Counted from the first letter of the stretch, positions 25,664 to 35,441 are shown. The stretch: 64,000 nucleotides of DNA from CBDCWQ01 sp965223435 (GCA_965223435.1 CBDCWQ010000022.1:1054001-1118000), one strand, 5' to 3'. The notes: generated by a model from the sequence alone, not told the origin. A program made the numbers and translations.

Positions 25664-26608
25664 TTGTTGGGAACGCTGATACACAGAAGCCGAGAGCAGA
25701 AGCTTGCATGGGTATCCTCCCGCGTAGTTTTCTGTCTGTCTTTTCTCGCTCATGTGGGTGCCTTCGCTACGGTGCTCATGAAGGATGAACACCGCAAGGT
25801 TGACGGGGGGGCCGGCCCGATTCCGATCAACCTCTTCGAGGCACCGGGAGGGGCAGGGCCCGCAGGATCACCAAATCCAGTGGCTTATGGGCCCAGCATG
25901 CCCGAGGGTCCACCTCCATCACCGCAAGCGAAAGAATCGGTGGTCGAGCAGATTCCCATCAAAAAGCCCTCCCGAAAGAAGCAGCGCCGGAAACGGCCTC
26001 GCCCAAAGGTGAAAACACCCAAGAAGGTGCCAACGCCACCCAAAAAGCAGCCTTTGGCCACGCGAGACCCCGATTCCGTCGAAAAGAAGCCAACACCCCC
26101 GCCTACCGAGTCGCGAACCGAGGACCAGCCAACAGCGGCCAACAACACACCACAAAGGACGCGAGACGACGCTGGTGGGTCTACTGGCCAAGAGAATGCA
26201 ACCGGAGCCAGCGGCGGAACCTCAGGCGCTACCGGGCGACCGGGCGGGTCTGGCAGTGGAAATGGCAAGGGAACCGGGAGCGGTCACGGTCATGGTAGAG
26301 GCCATGGCAACCTCGCACCGAAACCGCGTAACGTACCCGCACACAAACTCAAACAGCTGTTGGTACACAAAGTAGACTTCAAGATTCCACCAGGCGTTCT
26401 GGACAAGCACCGTGGTGAGACACTTCGTATCGCTGTGCTGATGTGTATTGAACAGTCGGGCCGTGTCGACGTCGCCCGAACTCGGATCCTCGCGGGTGTA
26501 CCCGGAGCGAATTCGGTTGTCCTCCGGGCGCTCCGCCAGTGGCGGTACAAACCTCAGCCCCTCCCGCTGTGCGCTCCGGTCCATTTCAAGGTAGAAGTAG
26601 TCGACTGA
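25664..26608 (+). CDS. tonB: TonB-like energy transducer
   Basis: About 314 residues, starting at TTG 25664 or 25667. One N-terminal membrane helix (VFCLSFLAHVGAFATVLM) is followed by a Lys/Pro-rich periplasmic span (KKPSRKKQRRKRPRPKVK), a Gly-rich stretch and a TonB C-terminal domain ending ALRQWRYKPQPLPLCAPVHF. The protein couples the proton motive force to outer-membrane receptors. It heads an exbB-exbD-exbD operon, with exbB starting 22 bp downstream. Confidence 0.88.
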   Translation: MLGTLIHRSREQKLAWVSSRVVFCLSFLAHVGAFATVLMKDEHRKVDGGAGPIPINLFEAPGGAGPAGSPNPVAYGPSMPEGPPPSPQAKESVVEQIPIKKPSRKKQRRKRPRPKVKTPKKVPTPPKKQPLATRDPDSVEKKPTPPPTESRTEDQPTAANNTPQRTRDDAGGSTGQENATGASGGTSGATGRPGGSGSGNGKGTGSGHGHGRGHGNLAPKPRNVPAHKLKQLLVHKVDFKIPPGVLDKHRGETLRIAVLMCIEQSGRVDVARTRILAGVPGANSVVLRALRQWRYKPQPLPLCAPVHFKVEVVD

Positions 26609-26630
26609 CACTGAACACCAAAGGCACAGC

Positions 26631-27347
26631 GTGGAAAATCTAGACTACAAAGAAATGTGGGACGCCATGGGTCTCGTCGCCCGCTTAGTGGTACTCGGGC
26701 TTGGACTCATGTCGATGTATTCCATCACCATTATCGCGGAACGAACCATCACTTATAGAGCCATACAACGGAGATCAAAACGCTTTGCCGACGATCTTCA
26801 AGGACTTCTTAAGGCCGGACAAATACAGAATGCACTCGCTCGTGCAGAGCAAGAGAATCCATGTCCCCCGGTGGCGCAAGTTGTCCTCAGCGCCATCGGC
26901 GAACTCCGTGACGACACACCAAAAACATCCACCGTAGAAAACTCGACCGCCGAGGCGCAAGATCTTGCCGACCTGGCTTTTCAGATCATCGAACGAACCA
27001 AGCTCCGCGAGGTGGCCAAGCTCAAGAAAGGTCTGAGCAATCTCGCCACCATCGGCTCTGTAGCTCCCTTTGTGGGGCTATTCGGGACCGTCGTGGGCAT
27101 CATCAACGCGTTTCATGGAATCGCATCTGCAGGACAAGGCGGCCTTGCATCTGTGTCTGCAGGAATCGCCGAAGCCCTGGTCGCGACGGCGCTCGGGCTG
27201 GTGGTGGCCATTCCCGCTGTCGCCGCTTTCAACTACCTGAGCAACCGCGTCGAAGAAATGTCCTTGGATATTGGTGATGTAGGCACACAGCTGGTGACCT
27301 TTATTCTCCGCCACGGGAAAGCGCCCTTTTTGGGTTCGATCGCATAA
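26631..27347 (+). CDS. exbB: ExbB/TolQ/MotA-family proton channel protein
   Basis: 238 residues from GTG 26631, with three membrane helices. The motifs GLSNLATIGSVAPFVGLFGTVVGI and GIAEALVATALGLVVAIPAV are diagnostic of ExbB. With ExbD it forms the proton-driven motor that powers TonB at the inner membrane. It lies between tonB and exbD with short spacers. Confidence 0.95.
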   Translation: MENLDYKEMWDAMGLVARLVVLGLGLMSMYSITIIAERTITYRAIQRRSKRFADDLQGLLKAGQIQNALARAEQENPCPPVAQVVLSAIGELRDDTPKTSTVENSTAEAQDLADLAFQIIERTKLREVAKLKKGLSNLATIGSVAPFVGLFGTVVGIINAFHGIASAGQGGLASVSAGIAEALVATALGLVVAIPAVAAFNYLSNRVEEMSLDIGDVGTQLVTFILRHGKAPFLGSIA

Positions 27348-27352
27348 CCCTC

Positions 27353-27796
27353 ATGTTGAGACCAAGAGTAAGGCGCCGCACCGAAGCGGCCTCCGAATCG
27401 CCGGCAAACCTCAAAAGCGAAATCAACGTGACACCCCTTGTTGATGTGGTTCTGGTTCTTCTCATCGTGTGCATGGTTGTCACGCCCATGCTCAAGCGCG
27501 ACATCGACGTCGAGTTGCCCAAGTCTCTATTTCATGACCAAAGTCGCGACCCAAGCAACGCCATCACCGTCACTTTGACCTCCGAAAAGAAGCTCTACGT
27601 CGATGCCAAAGAAATCGCTCCAACAGACGATCTAAAAGCAGCGCTCAAAAGGGCCATCAAGAAAATGGGGCAAACGTCGCCCAAAATCCATTTCCGAGCC
27701 GACCGAAGCCTCGCTTTCGGCGAAGCCCGTCAAGCGTTGATGAACATGCGAAGAGCCGGAGCCACCACCATTGCGATAGGAACCCAACAGCGTTAA
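27353..27796 (+). CDS. exbD: ExbD/TolR-family protein 1
   Basis: 147 residues. One membrane helix carries the proton-path Asp (INVTPLVDVVLVLLIVCM), followed by a periplasmic TolR-like domain ending RAGATTIAIG. It starts 5 bp after exbB and is part of the same transcription unit. Confidence 0.95.
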   Translation: MLRPRVRRRTEAASESPANLKSEINVTPLVDVVLVLLIVCMVVTPMLKRDIDVELPKSLFHDQSRDPSNAITVTLTSEKKLYVDAKEIAPTDDLKAALKRAIKKMGQTSPKIHFRADRSLAFGEARQALMNMRRAGATTIAIGTQQR

Positions 27797-27863
27797 CCAC
27801 CGCGAGCTTGCGCGGTTGCAGTTGAAGTGAGCCAAGGGATTAGGACACAAGGAGACCCTACTT

Positions 27864-28265
27864 TTGGATGCACCCGGCGCCAAAGGAACCGACCCAACAA
27901 TCAACGTGACTCCGCTGGTCGACGTGGTTTTGGTGCTACTCATCGTATTCATGGTTGCAACGCCCAACGATCGCTCTAGCTTAGACGCAGAACTTCCGCA
28001 CGCCGTACAGATCGAGGCAACCCAGGTACCAAAGGAGCAAATGGTGGTGCAGATCGATGAAGACGGCGCCATCAAGCTCAATGGAAAACCGATCACCCAA
28101 CCGGAGCTTGTCCAGATCCTCAAAATGACCTCCGCTTCGGACCAGGGCCAGCTCGTCTTCTTCGACGTCCACGACAGCGCAAACTACGGATATGCCATCG
28201 GCATTATGGATGCCTGTAGGGGAGCCGGCATTAAGACCATGGGTCTAAAAACCGCAAACCCCTAA
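27864..28265 (+). CDS. exbD2: ExbD/TolR-family protein 2
   Basis: 133 residues from TTG 27864, a start supported by AAGGAG about 9 nt upstream. The helix INVTPLVDVVLVLLIVFM has the same Asp. The periplasmic domain (VQIDEDGAIKLNGKPI) differs from the first copy. Two ExbDs with one ExbB are known in some TonB systems, for example in Xanthomonas and Bacteroidota. Confidence 0.92.
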   Translation: MDAPGAKGTDPTINVTPLVDVVLVLLIVFMVATPNDRSSLDAELPHAVQIEATQVPKEQMVVQIDEDGAIKLNGKPITQPELVQILKMTSASDQGQLVFFDVHDSANYGYAIGIMDACRGAGIKTMGLKTANP

Positions 28266-28281
28266 AATCAATCCGCCGGAT

Positions 28282-28309
28282 CACTTCGATCGCAACCACG
28301 CCGGCTGTC
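28282..28309 (+). repeat. Intergenic motif CACTTCGATC-N10-CGGCTGTC, copy 1
   Basis: The two blocks occur with identical spacing at 53342-53369, also between genes. The region 28266-28522 otherwise shows nothing recognisable. Confidence 0.35.
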
Positions 28310-28522
28310 CGCACGCGTTACTAAGTTCACCATAGATGTGTATGCCCTTTGCATACTTATGAGTCCTATTCGGCACACTCATGTCGTTCAGATTCGAACC
28401 TCAGCGCACATCGACTGTCGAGTTGGCGGACATATGACCGACTGAAACGTCGTCTGGCGCTCCTGACCCCAGTGATTCTAAGCACAGCCACGCTTGGTAC
28501 GGCGTTTGCTCAAGACGACGCC

Positions 28523-30394
28523 ATGCGGACAAGCAGTGCTTCATTGACCAACTCCTCTTCAAGACCGAAGGGACGCTTGGATTCCGTCTGGCCACTCGCA
28601 GTCTTCGCTGCCCTCTCAAGCTGCATGGCTCAAGACACCACAAACGATGGTCCGCAAATACAATTTCACGACATCGGGGACACGGGAATCGAGCCAACAG
28701 TCGCACCATCGGAACGCGAATCAGTATCCAATACACCAAGTAAAAACGCAGAAGAGCCCCGCTTGGAACCGAAATCATCAGGGAAACAAACTGAAACCGC
28801 GCACGATCAAACGAAGACAAAAAGCGAAGAAACTGGGCCGTCAGACGGAGAAGTCAGCCCAAACGAGCCGGCAAAAGCAACCGCCCTGGAACCTGAGCCA
28901 AATCCAGAAGATCCAGAGCCCACACCCGAAGAACCCAAAGCGACATCCCAACAACCAGAACCCAAAGAACCAGAACCCAAAGAACCAGAACCTCAAGAAC
29001 CCGAAACATCGGAAGAGGGCGGCTTTGCATATTACGGTTTCGACAAGCGCCGCGGTGCAAATGATCCAGTGTACGCGCAATACGGAGGCGATGTGTATTT
29101 TGTCGCCTCGAGCGGCAAGGACAATGCCTCACCCTCAGCCGATGGGCGCCCAGATGGGGACGGCAGCATCGAACGGCCGTGGGCCACTTTGAACCAGGCC
29201 TTGAAACAAGCAAGCTACGGCGACACCGTTTTTATGCGTGGCGGGGTCTACAGAGATCGCTTCAGCAACGTCGGATGGTATACGGGTACCAGGCATGGCG
29301 CCGGCAGCGCTACCCGCCGCATCGTGTTGCGCTCTTATCCGGGTGAATGGGCCGTCATCGACGGCTCTTCCGTACAAGATACCATTTTTCGTTTCTACTA
29401 TGAGCGCTGGGCCCACTTGCAAAATTTCGAAGTTCGCAACTCTTCCGGAGCCGGGCTTGCGCTGATCGGAACCACCGACTCCATTCTTGAAAATATCTAC
29501 TCTCACAGCAATCACGGATCGGGCTTTGGTGGCGGTGCCCAAAAAAACAACAGCTATCGATTCTGCACCGCATACAACAATTTTGATGAGCATAGCTCGC
29601 GCCCTGGAGATGGTGCGGACGGATATTCCATAGGCAAAAGCGAAGTCCCGTCGGGCCCAAACCACTACTACCGGTGCGTAGCCGACTACAATTCGGATGA
29701 TGGATGGGATGTATGGGAGGCGGTTGGAAATGTGTTTGAAGAGTGCGTCGCCAGCAACAACGGACGCGGCAGCCACGGCAATGGTGACGGATTCAAAGGA
29801 GGAGGCAGGGGGCGCGAGGGCGGACCGAGTGGGGGCAGCAACGTCTACACAAACTGTATTGCCTATGGCAATCGTTCGGAGGGCTTTTCAACCAACTCGG
29901 GCCAGTACCACGAAGGCGGCAACACCTACCTCAACAATACAGCCTTCAATAACGCCAAAGGCTTCTGGGCCTACCGGTCGTCCGTCGACTCCAGTGGACA
30001 GATTCACTTCCTAAGAAACAATGTATCGTTTGCCAATCGCGCGCCAGACGTTATCGCGGCGGGCATGGACAACGCCAACAACTCCTGGAATCTAGACCTC
30101 GGCCTGACCGACAGCGCGTTCCAGAGCGTCGACCCGGCCGACTTGGGGGCTGATTTTTTGCGCCCCACCCCTTCAAGCAAACTCCTCGACCGAGGCACCC
30201 CCGTTGGTCTCAGTTTTGCTGGCAACGGACCAGATCTGGGCGCGCTCGAGGCAGATGATGTCTGCGACAACTGCAAGCCACTCACACCGGTAGAGCCAGT
30301 GTCGGTGGTGACGATAGGCCCCAGCGTACCGATCCCGGTCCCGCCGCCGACGATTCCCGGTTCTATTTTAGAAACAATTTGCGCACCTACGTAA
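28523..30394 (+). CDS. Secreted PL9-like pectate lyase / parallel beta-helix lipoprotein
   Basis: About 623 residues from ATG 28523; the frame is open from 28349. From 28523 a lipobox LSSC follows WPLAVFAA. A second signal-like stretch (LALLTPVILSTATLGTAFAQ) lies upstream in the same frame, so the start is uncertain. A Glu/Pro/Lys linker (PEPKEPEPKEPEP) leads to a right-handed beta-helix: YFVASSGKDNAS, SIERPWATLNQALKQA, GDTVFMRGGVYRD, then DGFKGGG and NTAFNNAKGFWAYRS, close to the PL9 pectate-lyase pattern. It would cleave polygalacturonate by beta-elimination. The C-terminal Pro-rich tail runs into the esterase remnant. Confidence 0.78.
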   Translation: MRTSSASLTNSSSRPKGRLDSVWPLAVFAALSSCMAQDTTNDGPQIQFHDIGDTGIEPTVAPSERESVSNTPSKNAEEPRLEPKSSGKQTETAHDQTKTKSEETGPSDGEVSPNEPAKATALEPEPNPEDPEPTPEEPKATSQQPEPKEPEPKEPEPQEPETSEEGGFAYYGFDKRRGANDPVYAQYGGDVYFVASSGKDNASPSADGRPDGDGSIERPWATLNQALKQASYGDTVFMRGGVYRDRFSNVGWYTGTRHGAGSATRRIVLRSYPGEWAVIDGSSVQDTIFRFYYERWAHLQNFEVRNSSGAGLALIGTTDSILENIYSHSNHGSGFGGGAQKNNSYRFCTAYNNFDEHSSRPGDGADGYSIGKSEVPSGPNHYYRCVADYNSDDGWDVWEAVGNVFEECVASNNGRGSHGNGDGFKGGGRGREGGPSGGSNVYTNCIAYGNRSEGFSTNSGQYHEGGNTYLNNTAFNNAKGFWAYRSSVDSSGQIHFLRNNVSFANRAPDVIAAGMDNANNSWNLDLGLTDSAFQSVDPADLGADFLRPTPSSKLLDRGTPVGLSFAGNGPDLGALEADDVCDNCKPLTPVEPVSVVTIGPSVPIPVPPPTIPGSILETICAPT

Positions 30395-30744
30395 CGGATA
30401 CGCGCGAACGGCTCAATGCGGTGCCCATCCTAGTCACGCCCATGGAACGAAGGGTCTTCGTGGGTGGAGCCATTCGGCCAACCAATGCACCCTATGCCGA
30501 AGCGATGCGTGCGGTCGCCGACGAGATGGACGTCCATCTTGTAGACCTCAATGCCCTGTCTGTCACGATGTATGAGTCGATGTACTCAAACGTTGGTGAG
30601 TCCGCGGGCATTGAGCTCCACTATGAAAACGGCCAGCCTGGCGGGGACCGCACGCACTTCAACGAAGCGGGTGCTCGCGCTTTTGCACGTCTCGTGGCAG
30701 ACAGGCTCCCCAAAGAGCTCGCCCCGTACGTGCTCGCGGACTAG
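30259..30744 (+). pseudogene. N-terminally truncated rhamnogalacturonan-acetylesterase-like (CE12/SGNH) fragment
   Basis: The frame opens at 30259 and reads DDRPQRTDPG, NNLRTYVTDTRERLNAVPIL, VTPMERRVF, HLVDLNALS and GGDRTHFNEAGARAFARLV. This is the C-terminal half of the SGNH family with the catalytic Asp-His pair (DRTH). The N-terminal half with the nucleophilic Ser (GDS) and the GxND block is missing. The lyase gene runs into it in another frame, as if a deletion fused the two. A residual start (TTG 30379) would give 121 residues, which could not be catalytic. Both genes point to pectin side-chain use. Confidence 0.7.
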
Positions 30745-30747
30745 TTC

Positions 30748-33700
30748 TTAGAAGCTTAGCTTAGCACCGAAGCGAAGGGATAGAGGAGCTTGCCTGGCGG
30801 TGGGTTGACCGAAGTTGGGGTTCGGCGTGGCGACGTTATCGCTCGCTGTTCGTAGAGTCGCCAGGTCTTCGGGACGACCGTTCGGGATGGGTTGCACCTC
30901 ATCAAAGGTGTAGATCATGTCTACGTCGGTCACCTGTTGTTGATTGAAGAGATTGAAGACCTCAAACATCAGCTCCGCTTTGTATGAGCCAATGTACCGC
31001 GTCCAGCCTATCCTTAGGTCTGTTTGGGTGATCATCGGAAGTCGGCCGCCTTGCCCCCGTGGGAGAATGAACGACTCTCTCGCAATACCCAAGGGTAGAT
31101 TGCCAATCACGTCGATGGGGCGGCCCGAGATGGCCGTAAATTTGAGGCCTAACGTGAAACCTTCGTCCTCGCGGGCACCGAGGGGAACAAAGTAGGAGCC
31201 AACAAGCTTCAGATTGTGAGGCCGGTCTGATGGAAGCGGCCCATCTCGGTTGATCATGAACTCGGGCAAATCGTAGGCAGAGTTCACATGGGGATCAAAC
31301 TGCGTGTTGCTTGCTTGCACAAGGCCGGGATAGTTGCCCTTGCTTCGACTGTAGGTATACGAAGCCAAGAGAAGGAAATTCTTGCTAAAGCGCTTTTGAG
31401 CCGTCAAGACCATGGCATTGTAATCGCGTTTGGGTTTATCGTGCCGGGCCTGGCCCTGGTATCCGACCAACGACAACTCCTTGCGGTCCAGTTGTTCTTG
31501 AAGTTCAGCCTGTCGCTGTGCGTCTCCGGCGGCCGCTGCGACCTCGTTCCTGAGGGTGGCAATCTCGTCATTCAAGCGATTGACCGTGGCCTCGTCAACC
31601 TCCTTGCCTGGATTGCCAAGCACAAACCCGTTTCCGTCTGGCGAGAAATCCTCAACCACTGAGCCCAACGTACGCCGGATGTAGGCCGCGCCAAGCACCG
31701 TGTCCCAGCCCACGTCGTATTCAACACCAGCCACAACCTCGTTGGAGTATTGCCCTTCTAGATCGGGCGTCACGACTGCGATTTTGCCCCCAGCAGCAAA
31801 TTCTTCCGATTCGCCCGAGAAATCACAAGAATTCGGATCGATTCGACCCGAACCCGGCGGATCCTCTCGACAGGCCGACGCGGGAACGCCGGTGCCACGA
31901 AGAAGCTCCCTGGAGAAAAGCCGGTTGTTCAGCCTCAAAGGCAATGATTCATAGTACCGCGCGTAGTTCGCATAGACCTTGCCTAAGCCTTTTTGGGTAA
32001 AATCGTAGACCGCGCCTATACGGGGAGAAATGGCATCGTTGATGCTCGCCTGTGTGTTCCCATCGAGGTCTTTCAACTGCTGCAAATCCCAACGCACACC
32101 CAGATTCAAGGTCAGACCCGGGACGTGCTCCAGCGAAAAAGAGTCTCGCAAGTACAGGGACTCACTCAGGCTCTTGGTTGTGTTCTCGAACGCGGGAAGA
32201 GTGGTCACGGTGTCGTCATCATTACGCTGGGCGAATTGCTTCCTCGCAACGCTGCCGTCAGTACGGACACGCAAGATGCCGTTCTCGGCGCCGCCCGTGT
32301 AGAATTGGCGATCCCGGAAGCTTCTAAACTCAATGTCACCGCCAACTTTGATGGCATGCTCACCCAACAGGTCGAGAAAATAGGTCAATCCTAGACCTGT
32401 GGTGTATCGGGCCGCCGTTCGGTCGAAAGCAAAACCGAAACCACCATCTTGGTAGTTCTGGATGGGGCAGGGATTAAACGAAACTCCGTTGATCACCCGC
32501 GGCTCGCACGCAGCGCCAATAGACTCGAAATTACCCAGATTCTGCGGCGTTTCGTAGATGACCTGAGGAACATTCGGGTTATGGGGATCAACGTCGTCGT
32601 CTTCAATATGGAACCCAGCCTGAACGTCAACCTGCAGCTTGCGGTCAAAGAACTTACTGGTATGACGGACCAAGCCATCGTGGACCTGAATATTCTCGTC
32701 GAAGCCCATCGAATCGGGGTTTCGGCTGAAGCCCACCGCGGCACCGTCGCCCGGATTGGTAGGATTGATTGGGTTGTCGAAGATCCCAGAAAAGAGCGAT
32801 GGACTGCCCACGTACTGTACGGTGGTCGCGTGGTCATTGTTGTATCGAAAATCGACCTTGGCAATCCAATTGAGGAGCCAGCTTTTAGACGTGAGCGTTT
32901 TTTCACTACCGCTGTCAGAGGTCACAAAACCGCCCGCCTCAGCGCCAGCACACAGGAGAGGATTCTGATCCTTGAGCCAAGAGGGACAAGTGAGAGAGGT
33001 ATTTTGATCCCCGGCGTAACTTCCCGCGGTCTGCGCATTTGCCAAAACGTCGCCCTGAAGCTGATCCGCGGTGCGGGTTCGAATCATGCGACTCACCTCC
33101 TGCTTGACGAGGCTTGGTGCAAAACCAACGTAGTAAAAAACATGATCCTTGACGATGGGCCCACCGATCTCGAAACCAAAGTCCGTGGCAAAACTTCTGG
33201 CCTTGCGCCTGGTCGAAATGGCTTCTCCAACTCGGCCGATCGACTTCGCTGAAGCCTGAAAGGGTTGAACCAATGTCCACACACTTCCGTGATGCTCGTT
33301 GGTACCAGACTTTGTAATCACGTTGATCACGCCGCCGGTAGAACGGCCGTACTCGGCACTGAAACCACCCGTGATGACTTGCGTTTCTTCAATAAACTGA
33401 AGATGCAACTGCGTGCCCAGCAAACCGAAAGATGGGCCGGTTGTATTCAAACCGTCTATCATGAAATTGTTTTCTGCGCTTGAAGACCCAACAAAGTTTA
33501 TGCCCTTAAGGTCGGTCCCGGCGGTAGGCGCCAAGTCGAGCACACCCTGCTGGGTTCGGCCTTGAACCGGAACGCTGCGGGTAATTTCATCCGTAACTTG
33601 AATTTGAACGTGTGTATGGGCAACGTCGACGCTCGGGGCTTTTTCAGTAATGGTATAGGTCTGCTTTTCTGCCTTTGCGGTCGAGATTTCGCTGTTCACA

Positions 33701-34005
33701 ACCAGGGTTTTAGACCCGTAAACAACAACGCCTGGCCGCTCCACGACCACGTCTGAAAAATAGAAGCGAACAACGTATTCACCTTCCGGGACCTCAGTAA
33801 TGAGGTAACGCCCCTTGGCGTCAGTAAATTCCGTCTGTTCGCCCTGTGGGCCAGTAATTGTAACGGTCACGCCAGCGAGGGGAGCCCGGCTGTCCTTGTC
33901 GACGACCGTACCCTTTAGCGCGCCGCCCTCAATGACTGCCAGCGCAGTCGAGGGCAACAGCCCAAAGGCGAGAATCGATGCTGCAATTCGATTGAAATGT
34001 TTCAC
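30748..34005 (-). CDS. Oar-like TonB-dependent receptor with N-terminal carboxypeptidase-regulatory domain
   Basis: 1085 residues from GTG 34005, a start supported by GGAGA 8 nt upstream and by the signal peptide KHFNRIAASILAFGLLPSTALA. An Ig-like regulatory domain (LKGTVVDKDSRAPLAGVTVTI ... GRYLITEVPEGEY) precedes the plug (NNFMIDGLNTTG, GGFSAEYGRSTGGVINVITKSG) and a large barrel ending in a C-terminal Phe (APLSLRFGAKLSF). It resembles the OmpA-related Oar proteins of Myxococcus. It probably imports an oligomer or exports a protein with TonB energy. It is in an operon with the upstream lipoprotein, 31 bp apart. Confidence 0.9.
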   Translation of the reverse strand: MKHFNRIAASILAFGLLPSTALAVIEGGALKGTVVDKDSRAPLAGVTVTITGPQGEQTEFTDAKGRYLITEVPEGEYVVRFYFSDVVVERPGVVVYGSKTLVVNSEISTAKAEKQTYTITEKAPSVDVAHTHVQIQVTDEITRSVPVQGRTQQGVLDLAPTAGTDLKGINFVGSSSAENNFMIDGLNTTGPSFGLLGTQLHLQFIEETQVITGGFSAEYGRSTGGVINVITKSGTNEHHGSVWTLVQPFQASAKSIGRVGEAISTRRKARSFATDFGFEIGGPIVKDHVFYYVGFAPSLVKQEVSRMIRTRTADQLQGDVLANAQTAGSYAGDQNTSLTCPSWLKDQNPLLCAGAEAGGFVTSDSGSEKTLTSKSWLLNWIAKVDFRYNNDHATTVQYVGSPSLFSGIFDNPINPTNPGDGAAVGFSRNPDSMGFDENIQVHDGLVRHTSKFFDRKLQVDVQAGFHIEDDDVDPHNPNVPQVIYETPQNLGNFESIGAACEPRVINGVSFNPCPIQNYQDGGFGFAFDRTAARYTTGLGLTYFLDLLGEHAIKVGGDIEFRSFRDRQFYTGGAENGILRVRTDGSVARKQFAQRNDDDTVTTLPAFENTTKSLSESLYLRDSFSLEHVPGLTLNLGVRWDLQQLKDLDGNTQASINDAISPRIGAVYDFTQKGLGKVYANYARYYESLPLRLNNRLFSRELLRGTGVPASACREDPPGSGRIDPNSCDFSGESEEFAAGGKIAVVTPDLEGQYSNEVVAGVEYDVGWDTVLGAAYIRRTLGSVVEDFSPDGNGFVLGNPGKEVDEATVNRLNDEIATLRNEVAAAAGDAQRQAELQEQLDRKELSLVGYQGQARHDKPKRDYNAMVLTAQKRFSKNFLLLASYTYSRSKGNYPGLVQASNTQFDPHVNSAYDLPEFMINRDGPLPSDRPHNLKLVGSYFVPLGAREDEGFTLGLKFTAISGRPIDVIGNLPLGIARESFILPRGQGGRLPMITQTDLRIGWTRYIGSYKAELMFEVFNLFNQQQVTDVDMIYTFDEVQPIPNGRPEDLATLRTASDNVATPNPNFGQPTARQAPLSLRFGAKLSF

Positions 34006-34036
34006 CGTAGTGTCTCCATATTCCGTCAACATGAAA

Positions 34037-35026
34037 CTAGTTACAGTCGCTCGGAAGGACATTGTTCCCGAGTGCGTTAGGGTCGTCTGCTGGGGCCGGC
34101 ATGCTGCTCACCCGGAATGATCCGGTCGCCGCATCGCCACCGGGATTGAGACGAAGGTCACGTGATCCACTACCATCGCGAACACCCTCGATTCGAATTG
34201 TGTAGTCACCGGGACTCCACTCAACCGCGGCAGAGGATGTCGAGACACGAACGATGTTGAGCTGACGGGTGTTGGTATTGTCGGCGCAGGCCGAAGGGTC
34301 AGAGCCCGTACTGACAAAGGCCAACACCGGAACGGCCGCACCACCTTGGGCCTGGACCGATACCGTCGATGAAGCCGACAGCTGAATGTCACCATTCGTG
34401 GTGACTGCCAAGATCTGGTTCGGCGCAATTTCCGCGTTTTCGGCGGCAGAAAAATCTGGGGATTGAATCGAGAATTCACTGGTTCGAAACGTGAAAGTCA
34501 AATCACCAGCAAGCGCGGTCCCGTCGTGGCTTTTTATCAAAGCCGGATCCAGCGTGATCGTGTAATCGGTTGCCGGCGCGAGCGGAGACTGGGCCTCTAG
34601 AGCAATGGCGGGCCCGTAGGGAAAGAAGAAGTGCAAAATGGGCACGAGATTGTATGGTGTACCGTTGGAGACGTAGTACCGCTTGAGGTTGACCTCCGGA
34701 GCCGTCGCACTCGTAATGCGCACCATCGAAGCTCCAGCAGAACTGGTAAGTGATTTGTCTACCTCTGGACTCAACTGCTTGTTGAGAACCAAACGCATCT
34801 GAATGAAGGTATTGGTCGCCGCAACAACTACCGGATTGTCTGTGCTTTCCAGAATGTCGGTGGAGCCGAACAGGGAGTCATCGACAAGGAAAATCCTGAC
34901 GACCTTTGGTGGGCCGTCCTCCTCACCCGGAACGCCTATGTCTACGCTGTCACAGCCAAACAAGGAGACCAACATGATCAGTGAACAAAGACTCTTCCCT
35001 TGTTTGATGCGAAGTTCGTTACTCAT
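34037..35026 (-). CDS. Ig-like (Big_5) lipoprotein paired with the receptor
   Basis: 329 residues from ATG 35026, a start fixed by GGAAGGG 5 nt upstream. The lipobox is SLFGC. The body looks like a bacterial Ig-like domain: SPLAPATDYTITLDPALIKS...GTALAGDLTFTFRTSEF. An outer-membrane lipoprotein encoded just before a TonB-dependent receptor often forms its lid or ligand-capture partner, as SusD does for SusC; here the fold is different and the role is inferred. Confidence 0.8.
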   Translation of the reverse strand: MSNELRIKQGKSLCSLIMLVSLFGCDSVDIGVPGEEDGPPKVVRIFLVDDSLFGSTDILESTDNPVVVAATNTFIQMRLVLNKQLSPEVDKSLTSSAGASMVRITSATAPEVNLKRYYVSNGTPYNLVPILHFFFPYGPAIALEAQSPLAPATDYTITLDPALIKSHDGTALAGDLTFTFRTSEFSIQSPDFSAAENAEIAPNQILAVTTNGDIQLSASSTVSVQAQGGAAVPVLAFVSTGSDPSACADNTNTRQLNIVRVSTSSAAVEWSPGDYTIRIEGVRDGSGSRDLRLNPGGDAATGSFRVSSMPAPADDPNALGNNVLPSDCN

Positions 35027-35441
35027 GTTTCCCTTCCTTTCGTCGAACCCGACCGATAGGACAGGCAAAAGATTGCGGCCTGACTAAGCAGGCACAAAAG
35101 TTGACCGCGTCATCGACGTCTTCAACACCCGATGTATTTTTCTTTCCAGGCACGGGTACGCACGAGAGCCTTGATCGAATTCCGTGTCAAAATGGGGAAA
35201 TGTCAGGTCTTGTACGACGGCCTCTTGGTGCGCCCTAGACACTCTGCATAACATCGCGAGCAAACTCACGATCAATGTCGCACGGAGCACAAAAAGTGTT
35301 CTTTTCCGGGGCGGAAGTGATCACGCGACCCGATGGGGCGATGTACGCAAGCCGACGACATGATCACAAACAAACCGGTGGCAAATCGCTTCGTTGGAGA
35401 GAGGCTTCTCACGCGGACGATACCAAAGTAAAACAACCTCG
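35027..35441. other. Divergent promoter region of about 415 bp
   Basis: It separates the receptor operon (-) from the kinase-AAA-TPR gene (+). No gene-like frame, repeat or clear sigma-54/sigma-70 consensus could be recognised by eye. Confidence 0.4.
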
